Shown here piece by piece: positions 45,100-54,917 of a stretch of DNA of 64,000 bases. Every line of letters begins with the position of its first letter. The stretch's first letter is position 1. Where the stretch lies: positions 992,001 to 1,056,000 of the forward strand of contig NZ_KB235922.1 in assembly GCF_000332195.1 (NCBI RefSeq), in the 5' to 3' direction. This DNA comes from Pleurocapsa sp. PCC 7319 (GTDB lineage Bacteria; Cyanobacteriota; Cyanobacteriia; Cyanobacteriales; Xenococcaceae). The position numbers and the translations under genes were made by a program. Below the pieces are notes generated by a model. It was not told the DNA's origin. It saw only the letters and a list, made by a program, of their open reading frames with translations, and did no database searches.

Positions 45100-46475
45100 A
45101 CGTGTGAGTGAGAAATCCCCCTGTTCGACGTAGTAACTGGGGGATGAGAACGAACTGTACAACTTAGCCCTAAAAGGTTCAACAGTTAGCGACACATAGG
45201 CGTAATGTGTTATATTTTTATCAGATTCATTTTCTTCTGATAATGCTTAAAGCAGTAAAAGTGAGACTATATCCCAATAGCGAACAGAAACGGCACTTAG
45301 CACAAAGCTTTGGTTGCGCTCGTTGGTATTGGAACTATAGTCTTGCTCTTACTCAAAAAACATATCAAGAGACAGGAAAAGGTTTGAGTCGTGGTGCCAT
45401 ACAGTCGCTCTTACCAGGCTTGAAAAAAGAGTTTGAATGGCTAAGTGAACCCTATTCTCAGTGTCTTCAAGTAGTAGCACTTAATTTATCTAATGCTTTT
45501 ATCAATTTTTTTGAGGGCAGAGGTAGATTTCCTCGGTTCAAAGCCAAAGGGAATAAGCAATCTATCAGCTATCCTCAGAATGTAAAAGTGCTAGATGGAT
45601 ACATCAAATTTCCTAAACTCAAATTAGTTGAAGCCAAGATATCTCAACCAATCGAGGGCATAGTCAAAACGGTGACGATATCTCAAGTGCCAAGTGGTAA
45701 ATACTACGCCTCGATATTGGTTGATCATGAAATTGAAATTCCTCAAGCCAGTGACCAAGGTAAAGTTGTGGGTCTAGATGTGGGTATATCTGATATCTGT
45801 GTAACTAGCGATGGCTCTAAATATAACAATCCTCGCTGGTTCAAGAAGCATCAACAAAACCTGAAGCGTAAACAGCAAAAGTTAACTCGTAAACAACAAG
45901 ATTCTCATAGAAGATATAAAGCCAAAAAACTAGCAGCAAAGGTATATGAAAAAGTAAGTAATTGTCGGTTAGATTTTCTCCACAAGCTATCACGTAGGAT
46001 AGTTGACGAGAACCAAGTCATTGCGGTGGAAAATCTTAACGTCAAAGGCATGGTCAAAAATCCCAAGTTAGCATTAGCGATCAGCAATGTGGGTTGGGGA
46101 ATGCTCAATACCATGCTCAAGTACAAGGCTGAATGGTCAGGAAAAATCTACATGCAAGTAGACAGGTTTTTTCCCAGCAGCAAGCTACATAATAAATGTC
46201 TATATCACATAGACAAACTTCCTCTCGATGTACGATATTGGGATTGTCCCAACTGCGGTATAAAGCACATAGATAGGGATGTCAACGCAGCTCAGAACAT
46301 CAGAGACGAAGCACTACGATTATTAGCCTTGGGGCGCAAGGCTACTGCTCATGGAGGAATTGTCAGACTAGGGAGTGGACGTGAAAAATCTACGACTGAG
46401 CAAATTCTAAGGAAGTGAGAATCCACCTGTTCTAGCGACCGATAGGGAGCTAACTGGTGGAGTCGTCAATTTGAA
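45100..46475 (+). mobile_element. IS200/IS605-group TnpB-only element at the end of ispE
   Basis: The left-end hairpin is ATCCCCC/GGGGGAT (45115-45145) and the right-end hairpin is TCCACC/GGTGGA (46422-46461). The right hairpin overlaps the last codons and stop of ispE on the opposite strand. There is no TnpA. Outer limits are uncertain by some 15 bases. Confidence 0.75.
45243..46418 (+). CDS. tnpB: TnpB-family RNA-guided nuclease with His-substituted zinc finger
   Basis: 391 residues from MLKAVKVRLYPNSEQ; an upstream in-frame TTG at 45207 is unlikely. RuvC motif I Asp in VVGLDVGISDICVTSDG, motif II Glu in IAVENLNVKGMVKNPK, motif III Asp in KHIDRDVNAAQNIRDE. In the zinc finger the first Cys of the first pair is replaced by His (SSKLHNKCLYH), while the second pair CPNCG is present, so zinc binding is probably kept. 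A guide RNA is expected from the 3' end through the right-end hairpin. Confidence 0.9.
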   Translation: MLKAVKVRLYPNSEQKRHLAQSFGCARWYWNYSLALTQKTYQETGKGLSRGAIQSLLPGLKKEFEWLSEPYSQCLQVVALNLSNAFINFFEGRGRFPRFKAKGNKQSISYPQNVKVLDGYIKFPKLKLVEAKISQPIEGIVKTVTISQVPSGKYYASILVDHEIEIPQASDQGKVVGLDVGISDICVTSDGSKYNNPRWFKKHQQNLKRKQQKLTRKQQDSHRRYKAKKLAAKVYEKVSNCRLDFLHKLSRRIVDENQVIAVENLNVKGMVKNPKLALAISNVGWGMLNTMLKYKAEWSGKIYMQVDRFFPSSKLHNKCLYHIDKLPLDVRYWDCPNCGIKHIDRDVNAAQNIRDEALRLLALGRKATAHGGIVRLGSGREKSTTEQILRK

Positions 46476-47403
46476 TACCATTACTAGATAGTCTTGTTAC
46501 CCAAAAATTGAGTTGCGGGTCGGTGATTTGGTTTCTCACCTGCTGTTTGACAGCGATCGCTTTTGACTCTGATTCACACAACGCAAATACAGTAGGGCCA
46601 GAACCAGACATCATTGTCCCTAATACGTTTTGCTTGGCAAAAGCTGATTTTAATTCTGCCACCTGAGGATATTCGGGTAAAACTACTTTTTCTAAATCGT
46701 TAGATAGTAGTTTGCCAATTTCCTCAATATTTTTTTGCGCAATAGAACTAACTATTGGGCTAGAGTGTAATTCAGCAGTACGAGACTTAATTCCCGCGCG
46801 ATCAGAAATATAAGATTGACCATATTTCTGGCGATAGGTTTTGTATGCCCAGGGAGTAGAAACACTGGTATTGTCATATTTAGCTAAAATCAGCCACATA
46901 TTATCTAAATCTTTCAGAGCATCTAATTTTTCTCCTCTGCCAGTAGCGATCGCTGTACCTCCAGAGATACAAAAGGGGATATCGGAGCCTAATTTAGCGG
47001 CTAAATCTTGTAATTCAGGTTGAGTTAGCCCCAGCTCCCACATCAGATTAATTCCTACTAAAACTGCTGCTGCATTACTAGAACCGCCAGCCAATCCAGC
47101 AGCCACAGGAATATTTTTCTTGATTTTGATATTTACTCCACCGTAGTTAGCATAAAGATCGGGAAAAGTGTCGCACATTAACTTAGCTGCACGATAGGCA
47201 AGGTTACTCTCATCAGTAGGTACTTGAGGATGAGTACAGTAAATATAGATGTCTTGAGTATCGCTGGGTTTGATATCTATCCGATCTGCTAGTTCAATAC
47301 TTTGCAGAATCATCACTAACTCGTGAAACCCATCAGGGCGATCGCCAATAATCTCAAGATATAGATTGATTTTCGCTGGTGCAACTAAGGAATAGGAGTG
47401 CAT
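46450..47403 (-). CDS. ispE: 4-diphosphocytidyl-2-C-methyl-D-erythritol kinase
   Basis: 317 residues. The GHMP kinase motifs are present: the N-terminal [20 protein letters not shown], the ATP loop [20 protein letters not shown], and the C-terminal [17 protein letters not shown]. The enzyme performs the ATP-dependent fourth step of the MEP isoprenoid pathway. The last residues (DDSTS) and the TAG stop lie inside the right-end hairpin of the neighbouring TnpB element, so the C-terminus was rewritten by the insertion beyond the conserved core. Confidence 0.95.
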   Translation of the reverse strand: MHSYSLVAPAKINLYLEIIGDRPDGFHELVMILQSIELADRIDIKPSDTQDIYIYCTHPQVPTDESNLAYRAAKLMCDTFPDLYANYGGVNIKIKKNIPVAAGLAGGSSNAAAVLVGINLMWELGLTQPELQDLAAKLGSDIPFCISGGTAIATGRGEKLDALKDLDNMWLILAKYDNTSVSTPWAYKTYRQKYGQSYISDRAGIKSRTAELHSSPIVSSIAQKNIEEIGKLLSNDLEKVVLPEYPQVAELKSAFAKQNVLGTMMSGSGPTVFALCESESKAIAVKQQVRNQITDPQLNFWVTRLSSNGIQIDDSTS

Positions 47404-47740
47404 AACATCTTAAACAATTTATCCATCGTGAATACTATAGCCGTACAAAGTTGTATTAGGACAAGTTTATTTGATTGCTCGTCAGTAAAGGTGCGACCCC
47501 GCGTTATGCGGAGCGGTTCAGCAGTTCGTTGGCGGGGTACGATGCGGCCATACGCCTGGCCTTTGTCCCGCTTAAAGAAACTGCTGAACCCTTTAGGGTA
47601 TCCTTTAGGGCGACGTAAGGCGTTTACCCAGGAGCGTTATCTGGGCAAGGGAATGCGCGACCGAAGGAAGTCCTTTAGGGCACCTCCCGAAGGGTGAGTA
47701 ATAAGTGTCCTAATGTAAGAGTAGTACTATTACTATTGAA
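47404..47740. repeat. Dispersed repeat interrupted by a GC-rich mosaic
   Basis: TATAGCCGTACAAAGTTGTA and ACAAGTTTATTTGATT at 47439-47476 match the repeat at 21082. After GCTCGTCAGTAA about 215 bp of GC-rich sequence intervenes (GGTTCAGCAGTTCGTTGGCG, CCCTTTAGGGTATCC, TCCTTTAGGGCACC), then GTGAGTAATAAGTG continues the repeat. The insert shares its strings with the debris at 11.5-12.3 kb. The open frame across it is not a gene. Confidence 0.55.
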
Positions 47741-47743
47741 AAA

Positions 47744-47765
47744 AGCCCTGTAATAAGACAGGGCT
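47744..47765 (-). terminator. Rho-independent terminator of tkt
   Basis: On the minus strand AGCCCTG and CAGGGCT form a perfect 7-bp stem with an 8-base loop, followed by TTTTTT. It lies 75 bases after the tkt stop codon. Confidence 0.85.
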
Positions 47766-47839
47766 GCACAATTAACTACGATTGATTATTCTGTTGATTG
47801 GAGTTTGTTCTAAATCAAAGAATAAATTCAAGAAAAGAA

Positions 47840-49867
47840 TTAACCGATTAATTCTTTAGCTTTGGCAACTACATTATCAACATTAAAGCCAAATTCTGCC
47901 AGGCAAGTTCCGCCAGGAGCCGAGGCACCAAAAGTTTCGATACCAACAGATCCACCATCAGCACCGACATATCTTGACCAACCAAAATTTGTACCAGCTT
48001 CTACAGACAGGCGTTTGGCAGCAACTTTAGGTAATACAGAATCTCGGTAAGCTGCATCTTGAGATTCAAATAGCTCCCAAGAAGGCAGAGAAACTACTCG
48101 TACTTTCTTACCTTCAGCAATTAGTTTTTTGGCAGCACCAGCACAAAGCTGAAGTTCGCTACCAGTACCAATCAAGATTAGATCGAGTTCTTCAGGAGCA
48201 AAACCACAGGAAAGAACATAACCGCCTTTGGTAGTGTTTTCTAAAGAACTTCCTTCCAAGTTAGGTACTCCCTGACGAGAAAATGCCATTAAAGTTGGTT
48301 TACTTTGTTTGGAATTTTCAATCGCAACTTTATAGGCTCCAGAAACCTCATTACCATCCGCAGGACGAATTACAGTTAGATTAGGAATAGCTCTCAAAGA
48401 AGCCAAAGTTTCAATTGGTTGGTGAGTTGGACCATCTTCCCCTTGTCCGATGGAGTCGTGAGTCATGACCCAAATTGCTCCGACCTCAGAAAGAGCAGAT
48501 AGACGAATAGCAGCCCTCATGTAATCAGTGAAGATCAGGAAGGTTGCACCGTAAGGAATCAAACCCGAACCATGTAAAAATATTCCGTTGCATATCGCGC
48601 CCATACCATGTTCACGGACACCAAAGTGAACGTTACGGTTTTGGTGTGCACCTTTTTGGAAGTCACCAAAGCCTTTAAGCTCAGTAAGGTTAGAGTGAGT
48701 TAAATCCGCAGAACCACCAATTAATTCAGTAACTACAGGAGCTAATTTATTGAGACAAGCTTCAGAATATTTACGGGTTGCTAAAGCTTTATCTTCAGGG
48801 GTGTAGGTAGGTAATACTTTGTCCCAGCCATCAGGTAATTTACCACTAATGAAACGCTCAAATTCTGCTGCTTCTTTAGGATATTTAGATTTGTAGCTAG
48901 CTAAAATTTGATTCCATTCTTGTTCATAGCCATCACCACGTTCAACTGCTTTACCCATATAATCAATAGCTTCCTGAGGAACTTCAAAAGGCTCATAAGT
49001 CCAGCCTAAGTTCTCACGGGTTAGCTTGATTTCATCTGCACCTAAGGCAGAACCATGAATACCAGCAGTATCCTGTTTATTGGGTGCACCATAGCCGATG
49101 GTAGTTGTTACCTTAATCATGGTAGGTTTGTCGGTGACAGACTTCGCTTGTTCAATTGCTTTAGCTATGGCATCAAGGTCAGTATTGCCATTTTCTACAT
49201 GAAGTACATGCCAACCATAAGACTCAAATCTCTTGGATACATCTTCGGTAAAGGCTACATCAGTTGAACCATCAATAGAAATATGGTTATCGTCATAAAG
49301 TGCGATTAATTTACCTAATCCTTGGTGTCCAGCGAAAGAACAGGCTTCACCAGAAATGCCTTCCATGTTGCAACCGTCACCTAAAATTACGTAGGTGTAA
49401 TGATCGACAAGTTTAGTATCCGGTTTATTAAATTTAGCAGCCAAATGCGCTTCTGCTAGAGCCAAACCAACACCATTAGCAATACCTTGACCTAGAGGAC
49501 CAGTAGTAACCTCCACCCCAGCAGTCATAAAATTTTCGGGATGCCCAGGAGTAGCGGACTTCCACTGACGAAATTGTTTAATATCTTCAATTGTTACACT
49601 GTCATATCCGGCAAGATACAGTAGAGCATACTGTAGCATTGAACCATGACCAGCAGAGAGAACAAAGCGATCGCGATTAAACCATTTGGGGTTTTTGGGA
49701 TTGTAGCGCATGAACTTATCCCAAAGCACGAAAGCCATGGGAGCAGCACCCATAGGCAATCCTGGATGCCCAGATTTAGCTTTTTCTATTGCTTCTATTG
49801 CTAAAAAACGAATTGAATTAATACAAAGTTCTTCAACTGATTTACTTGATTGGGTGGCGACTACCAT
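47840..49867 (-). CDS. tkt: Transketolase
   Basis: 675 residues, full length. The thiamine-diphosphate motif runs [20 protein letters not shown] to NHISIDG near residues 157-190. The start [26 protein letters not shown] is typical, and the pyrimidine domain has [17 protein letters not shown]. The enzyme transfers two-carbon units in the Calvin cycle and pentose phosphate pathway. The gene is preceded by 450 bp without genes and followed by a clear terminator, so it is transcribed alone. Confidence 0.97.
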   Translation of the reverse strand: MVVATQSSKSVEELCINSIRFLAIEAIEKAKSGHPGLPMGAAPMAFVLWDKFMRYNPKNPKWFNRDRFVLSAGHGSMLQYALLYLAGYDSVTIEDIKQFRQWKSATPGHPENFMTAGVEVTTGPLGQGIANGVGLALAEAHLAAKFNKPDTKLVDHYTYVILGDGCNMEGISGEACSFAGHQGLGKLIALYDDNHISIDGSTDVAFTEDVSKRFESYGWHVLHVENGNTDLDAIAKAIEQAKSVTDKPTMIKVTTTIGYGAPNKQDTAGIHGSALGADEIKLTRENLGWTYEPFEVPQEAIDYMGKAVERGDGYEQEWNQILASYKSKYPKEAAEFERFISGKLPDGWDKVLPTYTPEDKALATRKYSEACLNKLAPVVTELIGGSADLTHSNLTELKGFGDFQKGAHQNRNVHFGVREHGMGAICNGIFLHGSGLIPYGATFLIFTDYMRAAIRLSALSEVGAIWVMTHDSIGQGEDGPTHQPIETLASLRAIPNLTVIRPADGNEVSGAYKVAIENSKQSKPTLMAFSRQGVPNLEGSSLENTTKGGYVLSCGFAPEELDLILIGTGSELQLCAGAAKKLIAEGKKVRVVSLPSWELFESQDAAYRDSVLPKVAAKRLSVEAGTNFGWSRYVGADGGSVGIETFGASAPGGTCLAEFGFNVDNVVAKAKELIG

Positions 49868-50321
49868 ATTCGTTATATAAATGAACTACGATAAAACAAA
49901 ATTAGAGCTAGCTCATTGCACCTCTAAATATAAGGAGCAAAAGTCTTTGATACTTAATCTTAAAAAAGTTGCATCAGGTCTTTTACCTATATTCTCATCC
50001 CAAAGGAACGGCTAGCAAGTTCTACCATTCCTATTTTGGTATGTAATTTCCTAATGATCATAATTTAATGATGTTTCAGACCTGTCGGGAAATCCCCTTT
50101 GTAAGCTACTATAAGCAGCTGAAACCATATACACTGTAATGGTTTTAAGTTTTGTAACAAGAAAAATCTTGAATAAGAGACTCTGCAAGTCTTCTGAGCA
50201 ATTTAGGTTTTTATTTTCAGCTAAGATTAATTGTTGACCAAGTACTAAAAAATTTCAATTCTATTTCTTGATTGTAATCGAACAATTTTTGAGAATCTAG
50301 AATTTATAAACAATTAGTCAA
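49868..50321. other. Gene-free stretch upstream of tkt and downstream of fabF
   Basis: 454 bp of AT-rich DNA. It should hold the tkt promoter and the fabF transcript end. No clear hairpin with T-run, RNA gene or repeat was recognised. Confidence 0.4.
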
Positions 50322-51572
50322 TTAGCTATATTTTTTAAAAGCTAAAGTAACATTATGACCACCAAAACCAAAAGAGTTAGATAAGGCAACATTTACTTGA
50401 TGTTCACGGCTAGTATTTGGTATGTAGTCTAAGTCACATTCAGGGTCGGGATTAGCTAAATTGATTGTTGGTGGAACTCGATCATTGGCGATCGCCATTA
50501 TTGTCGCCACAGCTTCAATTCCGCCTGAGCCTCCCAGCAAATGACCAGTCATGGATTTGGTCGAACTAATGACAACTTCTTCAGCACTTTTGCCTAAAGC
50601 TTTTTTAATCGCCTTAGTTTCATTGGAATCATTGGCAGGAGTACTTGTTCCGTGAGCATTGATGTAATCTACTTGTTCAGGAGTAAGATTGGCATCGAGA
50701 AGAGCTAATTCAATTGCTCTAGCTGCTCCTTGTCCTCCTGGTACGGGAGAAGTCATATGGTAAGCATCACAAGTCATCCCATAACCGACTATTTCGCCAT
50801 AAATTTTAGCTCCGCGAGCCTTGGCATGCTCTAACTCTTCTAAAAACAGAATGCCAGACCCCTCTCCCATAACAAACCCGTCGCGATCGCGATCAAAAGG
50901 TCGGCTGGCATGGGCTGGATCATCATTACGAGTAGATAATGCTTTAGCTGAACAAAAGCCAGCAACCGAAAAAGGGGTGACTGCTGCTTCGGCACCACCA
51001 CAAATCATTGCTGTGGCGTAACCTCTTTGAATGAGACGAAATGCATCTCCGATAGCGTGAGAACCTGCTGCACAGGCCGTCACAGTACAAGAATTTGGAC
51101 CTTTAGCCCCTGTATGGATTGCCGTCAAACCTGCTGCCATATTGGCGATCATCATGGGAATGGTAAAAGGACTGACTTTCCTGGGACCTTTGGTAATTAA
51201 ATTCTTGTTTTGGTCTTCTAAGACCTTGATACCACCTACCCCACTTCCAATTAGAACTCCTACTCGGTCGGCATTAAGATCGTCAATCACAAAATTAGCA
51301 TCAGCGAGCGCTTGTTTACTAGCTGATACTCCAAATTGAGCAAAGCGATCCATACGCTTAGCATCTTTTTTATCTAGATAGTTATGGGGGTCAAAATCTT
51401 TGACCTCAGCAGCAATTTGACAGGCATGTTTAGAGGCATCAAATAGAGTAATGGGACCAACTCCATTATGTCCCTGCAATAGACCATTCCAATATTCTGT
51501 TAAATTATTGCCAATGGGCGTAATCGCACCCAAGCCTGTAATTACGACTCGTTTATTCTGCCAGTTTGTCAT
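50322..51572 (-). CDS. fabF: 3-oxoacyl-ACP synthase II (KAS II)
   Basis: 416 residues. The catalytic triad is visible: Cys167 in SCTVTACAAGSHAIGD, His307 in YINAHGTSTPAND, His344 in STKSMTGHLLGGSGG. The enzyme condenses malonyl-ACP with acyl-ACP in fatty acid elongation. The acpP gene is 226 bp upstream on the same strand, the usual cyanobacterial acpP-fabF arrangement, followed by tkt as in many cyanobacteria. Confidence 0.97.
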   Translation of the reverse strand: MTNWQNKRVVITGLGAITPIGNNLTEYWNGLLQGHNGVGPITLFDASKHACQIAAEVKDFDPHNYLDKKDAKRMDRFAQFGVSASKQALADANFVIDDLNADRVGVLIGSGVGGIKVLEDQNKNLITKGPRKVSPFTIPMMIANMAAGLTAIHTGAKGPNSCTVTACAAGSHAIGDAFRLIQRGYATAMICGGAEAAVTPFSVAGFCSAKALSTRNDDPAHASRPFDRDRDGFVMGEGSGILFLEELEHAKARGAKIYGEIVGYGMTCDAYHMTSPVPGGQGAARAIELALLDANLTPEQVDYINAHGTSTPANDSNETKAIKKALGKSAEEVVISSTKSMTGHLLGGSGGIEAVATIMAIANDRVPPTINLANPDPECDLDYIPNTSREHQVNVALSNSFGFGGHNVTLAFKKYS

Positions 51573-51798
51573 CTTTGCTCTCTAACTCTCTAAATACTTT
51601 TTCTATAGCCAGTATTTTATTTTTGTGAGGCTGCTGTTTAGCTTGATCCCCCTACATACTATCTCTTGGCTAATGCAGGGTGATTAATACAGAATTTTGT
51701 ATGTTTGGGAAAGAGCAATCAGGCTTCACTATATTGTAAGCCAGCACTTAGCAGCCATCGTCAAACCTAATAAATTTAATTATTATGAAATGAATAAA

Positions 51799-52047
51799 CT
51801 AGGCAGCTGCTCCTGTTTCAGAACTGATATGTTCTACCGCTTTTCCTACTGTATCAATCTGTTCGGCTGCCTCATCAGGAATTTCAATATCAAACTCTTC
51901 TTCTAAAGCCATAACCAATTCCACCGTATCTAGTGAATCTGCACCCAAATCATTGGCGAAGCTAGCTTCAGGTGTAACTCGATCTGCCTCAACTTCTAGT
52001 TGCTCGACAACAATATTTTTAACCTTGTCAAAAATTTCTTGATTCAT
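51799..52047 (-). CDS. acpP: Acyl carrier protein
   Basis: 82 residues, acidic. The phosphopantetheine attachment site is Ser38 in [20 protein letters not shown]. The N-terminus [19 protein letters not shown] is typical. It carries acyl chains for fatty acid synthesis and lies just upstream of fabF, in order acpP then fabF. Confidence 0.97.
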   Translation of the reverse strand: MNQEIFDKVKNIVVEQLEVEADRVTPEASFANDLGADSLDTVELVMALEEEFDIEIPDEAAEQIDTVGKAVEHISSETGAAA

Positions 52048-52378
52048 TGATTTTCTCTCGCTAAATAACCCGTTTTAACACAATACAAATATAAATTTAT
52101 AATTCAGGAAAACTCGGCGGGCTTTACCATTTCCCAAATCAACACTGGCTTAAGTTTTAAGCAGCAATTCTCATCTTATCTGAAAGAGGGACAAAGTAGA
52201 ATTAATTATAATTCTATAATTTACTTTGCTTATCCTTTAATTATTTGAATATAATCTTTGTCCTAAAATTGTAAAGCGAAAGACAAAGACGGAAGGATAC
52301 TTTTAGCAAGATAATTCTTCCGTCTACTATGCTTTAAAAAAAGTTTTGATCTTAATTTTAAGAATCTAGTATTAGCAT
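52048..52378. other. Intergenic region upstream of acpP
   Basis: 331 bp. It contains the stem-loop at 52288-52324 that probably ends the upstream repeat-protein transcript. The remainder is AT-rich and should contain the acpP promoter. No gene seen. Confidence 0.4.
52288..52324 (-). terminator. Probable terminator of the 11-residue-repeat protein gene
   Basis: GACGGAAG and CTTCCGTC form a perfect 8-bp stem with a 21-base loop, 54 bases after the stop codon on the minus strand, followed by TTTGTCTTTC. The loop is long and the T-run interrupted, so strength is uncertain. Confidence 0.45.
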
Positions 52379-53056
52379 CTAACCCCTGCGAGTTCTAGTT
52401 TTACTAGCCATGTCTTTAAATTTGTTTAGGCTAGGACCTGGACGGCGACGATACTTGGTAATCGTGGGCATCAAATTATCGGTGGCAAAAGTTTGCCCTG
52501 CTTGGCTATTTGAGTTATTCTCGCCACTACTATTGTTGCTCTTATACATTGCAGCAACCCAAAATGGAGGTTCATAAGAAGAAGCACCAGAACTTTTAAG
52601 TGCAGCTGCAGATGGAGCTGCGGTTTCTTTTTGAGAGTCTTTGGCAGCTTTTTTACTGCTTCCTTTCTTGCTCTTGCCAGATGGAGCTTTAGCAGCTTTT
52701 TTCTCTGACCGTGATTCTTTCTCAGTAGCTGACTGTAATTTTTCTTGAGCCTCATCTATCACCTGCTCACCAGTTTCAACTGCTTCTTTTACAGGCTGAG
52801 AATCAGCTACTTCTGCTGCTTTATCTTGTGCTGCATCAGTTACTTCTGCTGCTTTATCTTGTGCTGCATCAGTTACTTCTGCTGCTTTATCTTGCACTGC
52901 ATCAGCTACTTCTGCTGCTTTATCTTGCACTGCATCAGCTACTTCTGCTGCTTTATCTTGCACTGCATCCACTACTTCCGATGCTTTATCTTGTACTGCA
53001 TCTAATTCCAGGTAGTATTTTTTATCAGACTTGAACAGTTTTTTGAGCATTTGCAT
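52379..53056 (-). CDS. LEA-like protein with six 11-residue repeats
   Basis: 225 residues. After a basic start (MLKKLFKSDKKYYLELD), six near-identical 11-residue units of the type DAVQDKAAEVA fill about residues 19-84. Such 11-mers form amphipathic helices in group 3 LEA proteins and apolipoprotein-like proteins. A Lys/Ser-rich low-complexity part follows (EKKAAKAPSGKSKKGSSKKA), then a Pro/Ser/Asn linker with the motif YEPPFWVAAMY, and a basic end (ITKYRRRPGPSLNKFKDMAS). The product may protect or coat membranes or other partners under stress. No signal peptide. The function is inferred from composition only. Confidence 0.7.
   Translation of the reverse strand: MQMLKKLFKSDKKYYLELDAVQDKASEVVDAVQDKAAEVADAVQDKAAEVADAVQDKAAEVTDAAQDKAAEVTDAAQDKAAEVADSQPVKEAVETGEQVIDEAQEKLQSATEKESRSEKKAAKAPSGKSKKGSSKKAAKDSQKETAAPSAAALKSSGASSYEPPFWVAAMYKSNNSSGENNSNSQAGQTFATDNLMPTITKYRRRPGPSLNKFKDMASKTRTRRG
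52805..53002. repeat. 33-bp tandem repeats inside the LEA-like gene
   Basis: Six 33-base units (core GCTGCTTTATCTTG on the plus strand) encode the 11-residue repeats. Units differ by a few bases, mostly silent or Ala/Val and Thr/Ala changes, so copy number may vary between strains. Confidence 0.85.
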
Positions 53057-53425
53057 GATTTTTAAGTTAACTCCTAAAAATGAAACTAAGGTATCTGAGC
53101 AGATGAAAATTACTATTGATAGCCTTTCTTGATGAAGAAAATCTAATAACTCACAATTTTAGTAATATATTTTCTTGGCTAAAGTTTCACTGTGATTACA
53201 TTCTATTTCGCAGAAATTAGAGTAAATCTGGCTATCTCTAATTTAACTAGCCATTCAGTTCAGTTAAGAACCAGAAAAATGCACGAAACAAAAGAAACTT
53301 ATTTGCTATTCTTAAATCAAGCCAGAAAATTAAAGCTATCGCAATCATACTTTACAAAAATTAATTATAATTGCGAGCTATAGACTAATTACAGCCAAAA
53401 TCAATGAAGTTATATTAATTTAATT
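53057..53425. other. Gene-free stretch
   Basis: 369 bp of AT-rich DNA between two leftward genes. A 63-codon frame on the plus strand (53192-53383) has a GTG start, no ribosome binding site and no recognisable features, so I do not call it. The promoter of the LEA-like gene should be here. Confidence 0.4.
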
Positions 53426-54793
53426 TCATTTAATCCAGACGGTTTTGATATTGACAAATTCATGAATTCCTTGACTACTCAATTCACGACCGTAACCCGA
53501 TCGCTTAATTCCACCAAAAGGCAATCGAGGATCTGATTTGACCATACCATTAATGAATACTGCTCCCGCTTCAATTTCAGAAATTAAACGTTCTTTTTCA
53601 GCAGGATTATTAGTCCAGGCACTCGCACCCAAGCCGAAGGGAATATCATTTGCCAGAGCGATCGCTCGATCAATATCCGGGACACGAAACAACATCGCCA
53701 CCGGTCCAAAAAATTCTTCCTTGGCGATCGCAGAATCTGGGGAAATATTGGTCAAAATAGTAGGTGGATAGAAGTTCCCAGGACGATCTGTCATGGACTC
53801 TCCTCCAATTAACACCTTGGCACCCTGTTTAACTGCTGATTGTACCTGATGGTCTAAGTCGGAGCGAATTGTCTCAGTTGCTAAAGGTCCAATATCTGTT
53901 CCCTCCTCCATTGGATCGCCAATAGTCAAAGCTTTAAACTTACTAAGTAATTGAGACTCAAACTTATCTGCAATACTATCGGCAACAATAAAACGTTTTG
54001 CCGCTATACAAGACTGCCCATTATTAAGCATTCGTGCTTTAATGCCCGTGGTCACCGCCTCTTCAATGTCAGCACTTTCTAGGACAATAAAAGGATCGCT
54101 TCCCCCTAGTTCCAAAACTACTTTTTTGATTTGTTGTCCCGCAGCCGAAGCTAAAGCTGCTCCTGCCGGCTCACTTCCGGTCAGAGTAGCTGCTTTCACG
54201 CGGTCATCTTCGACAATTGATTTAACTTGACTTGCTCCAATTAATAGAGTTTGAAATACTCTGGGAGGAAAACCAGCCCGAGAGATAATTTCCTCGATCG
54301 CCAAGGCACACTGAGGCACATTAGAAGCGTGTTTGAGAATGCCTACATTACCAGCCATTAATGCGGGAGCAGCAAAGCGAAATACCTGCCAGAAGGGAAA
54401 ATTCCAGGGCATTACCGCCAAGATGACTCCGAGAGGTTGATAAGCGATATAGCTATGACTAGCATCACTTTCAATGACAACATCTGCCAGAAATTCTGGG
54501 GCTTTCTCGGCGTAGAAACGGCAGACTAAAGCGCATTTTTTCGCTTCAGCGATCGCACTCGCTAACGGTTTCCCCATTTCCGTAGTCATGATCTGGGCAA
54601 ACTTAAGGTGATCTTGTTCTAAAATATCTGCTGCTTGCTTAAGCCATTGGCTTCGTTGAGCAAAAGTTGTTTGACGATACTGTTCAAAAGCCGATTGTGC
54701 CAGAGATAGTTTAGTTTCTATTTCAGTATCAGTTAGAGGAGTGAAAGTTTTAAGGGTTTCTCCTGTTGCCGGATTAATAGTTGCGATCGCCAT
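53426..54793 (-). CDS. gabD: NAD(P)-dependent succinate-semialdehyde dehydrogenase
   Basis: 455 residues from MAIATINPATGETLKTF, set by GGGAGG nine bases upstream; longer frames lack such a site. Aldehyde dehydrogenase motifs: catalytic Glu in LELGGSDPFIVLESAD, catalytic Cys in NNGQSCIAAKRFIV, and the cofactor loop LTGSEPAGAALASAAG. Length and sequence fit cyanobacterial succinate-semialdehyde dehydrogenase, which with 2-oxoglutarate decarboxylase or the GABA shunt closes the TCA cycle in these bacteria. The partner decarboxylase is not in the window. Confidence 0.9.
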   Translation of the reverse strand: MAIATINPATGETLKTFTPLTDTEIETKLSLAQSAFEQYRQTTFAQRSQWLKQAADILEQDHLKFAQIMTTEMGKPLASAIAEAKKCALVCRFYAEKAPEFLADVVIESDASHSYIAYQPLGVILAVMPWNFPFWQVFRFAAPALMAGNVGILKHASNVPQCALAIEEIISRAGFPPRVFQTLLIGASQVKSIVEDDRVKAATLTGSEPAGAALASAAGQQIKKVVLELGGSDPFIVLESADIEEAVTTGIKARMLNNGQSCIAAKRFIVADSIADKFESQLLSKFKALTIGDPMEEGTDIGPLATETIRSDLDHQVQSAVKQGAKVLIGGESMTDRPGNFYPPTILTNISPDSAIAKEEFFGPVAMLFRVPDIDRAIALANDIPFGLGASAWTNNPAEKERLISEIEAGAVFINGMVKSDPRLPFGGIKRSGYGRELSSQGIHEFVNIKTVWIK

Positions 54794-54917
54794 GATTAAC
54801 ATTTCCTCCCGAGCTATATATACTAGGCTAGCTTGCCGCTTATAGACGATGGCTATTCTTATAGAAAATGTAATTATTGTCGAGGATAAAGGAGTTACGT
54901 TACTAAATGTTTTCACC

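Noticed and set aside
47398-47697. 99-codon open frame rich in Arg
   Set aside because: It crosses the GC-rich repeat mosaic and has no family resemblance or ribosome binding site.
49868-50321. Possible structured RNA in the 454-bp gap upstream of tkt
   Set aside because: No stable extended pairing or recognisable RNA family signature was found by eye.
52805-53002. Regular 33-bp repeats that could be read as a CRISPR-like array
   Set aside because: The units are contiguous without spacers, multiples of three, and encode an 11-residue protein repeat in a long open frame.
52745-53034. Open frames on the plus strand rich in Cys/Phe or Leu/His
   Set aside because: They are antisense readings of the 33-bp repeats of the LEA-like gene and have no ribosome binding site.
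53192-53383. 63-codon frame on the plus strand
   Set aside because: GTG start without a ribosome binding site, AT-rich composition, no recognisable domain.
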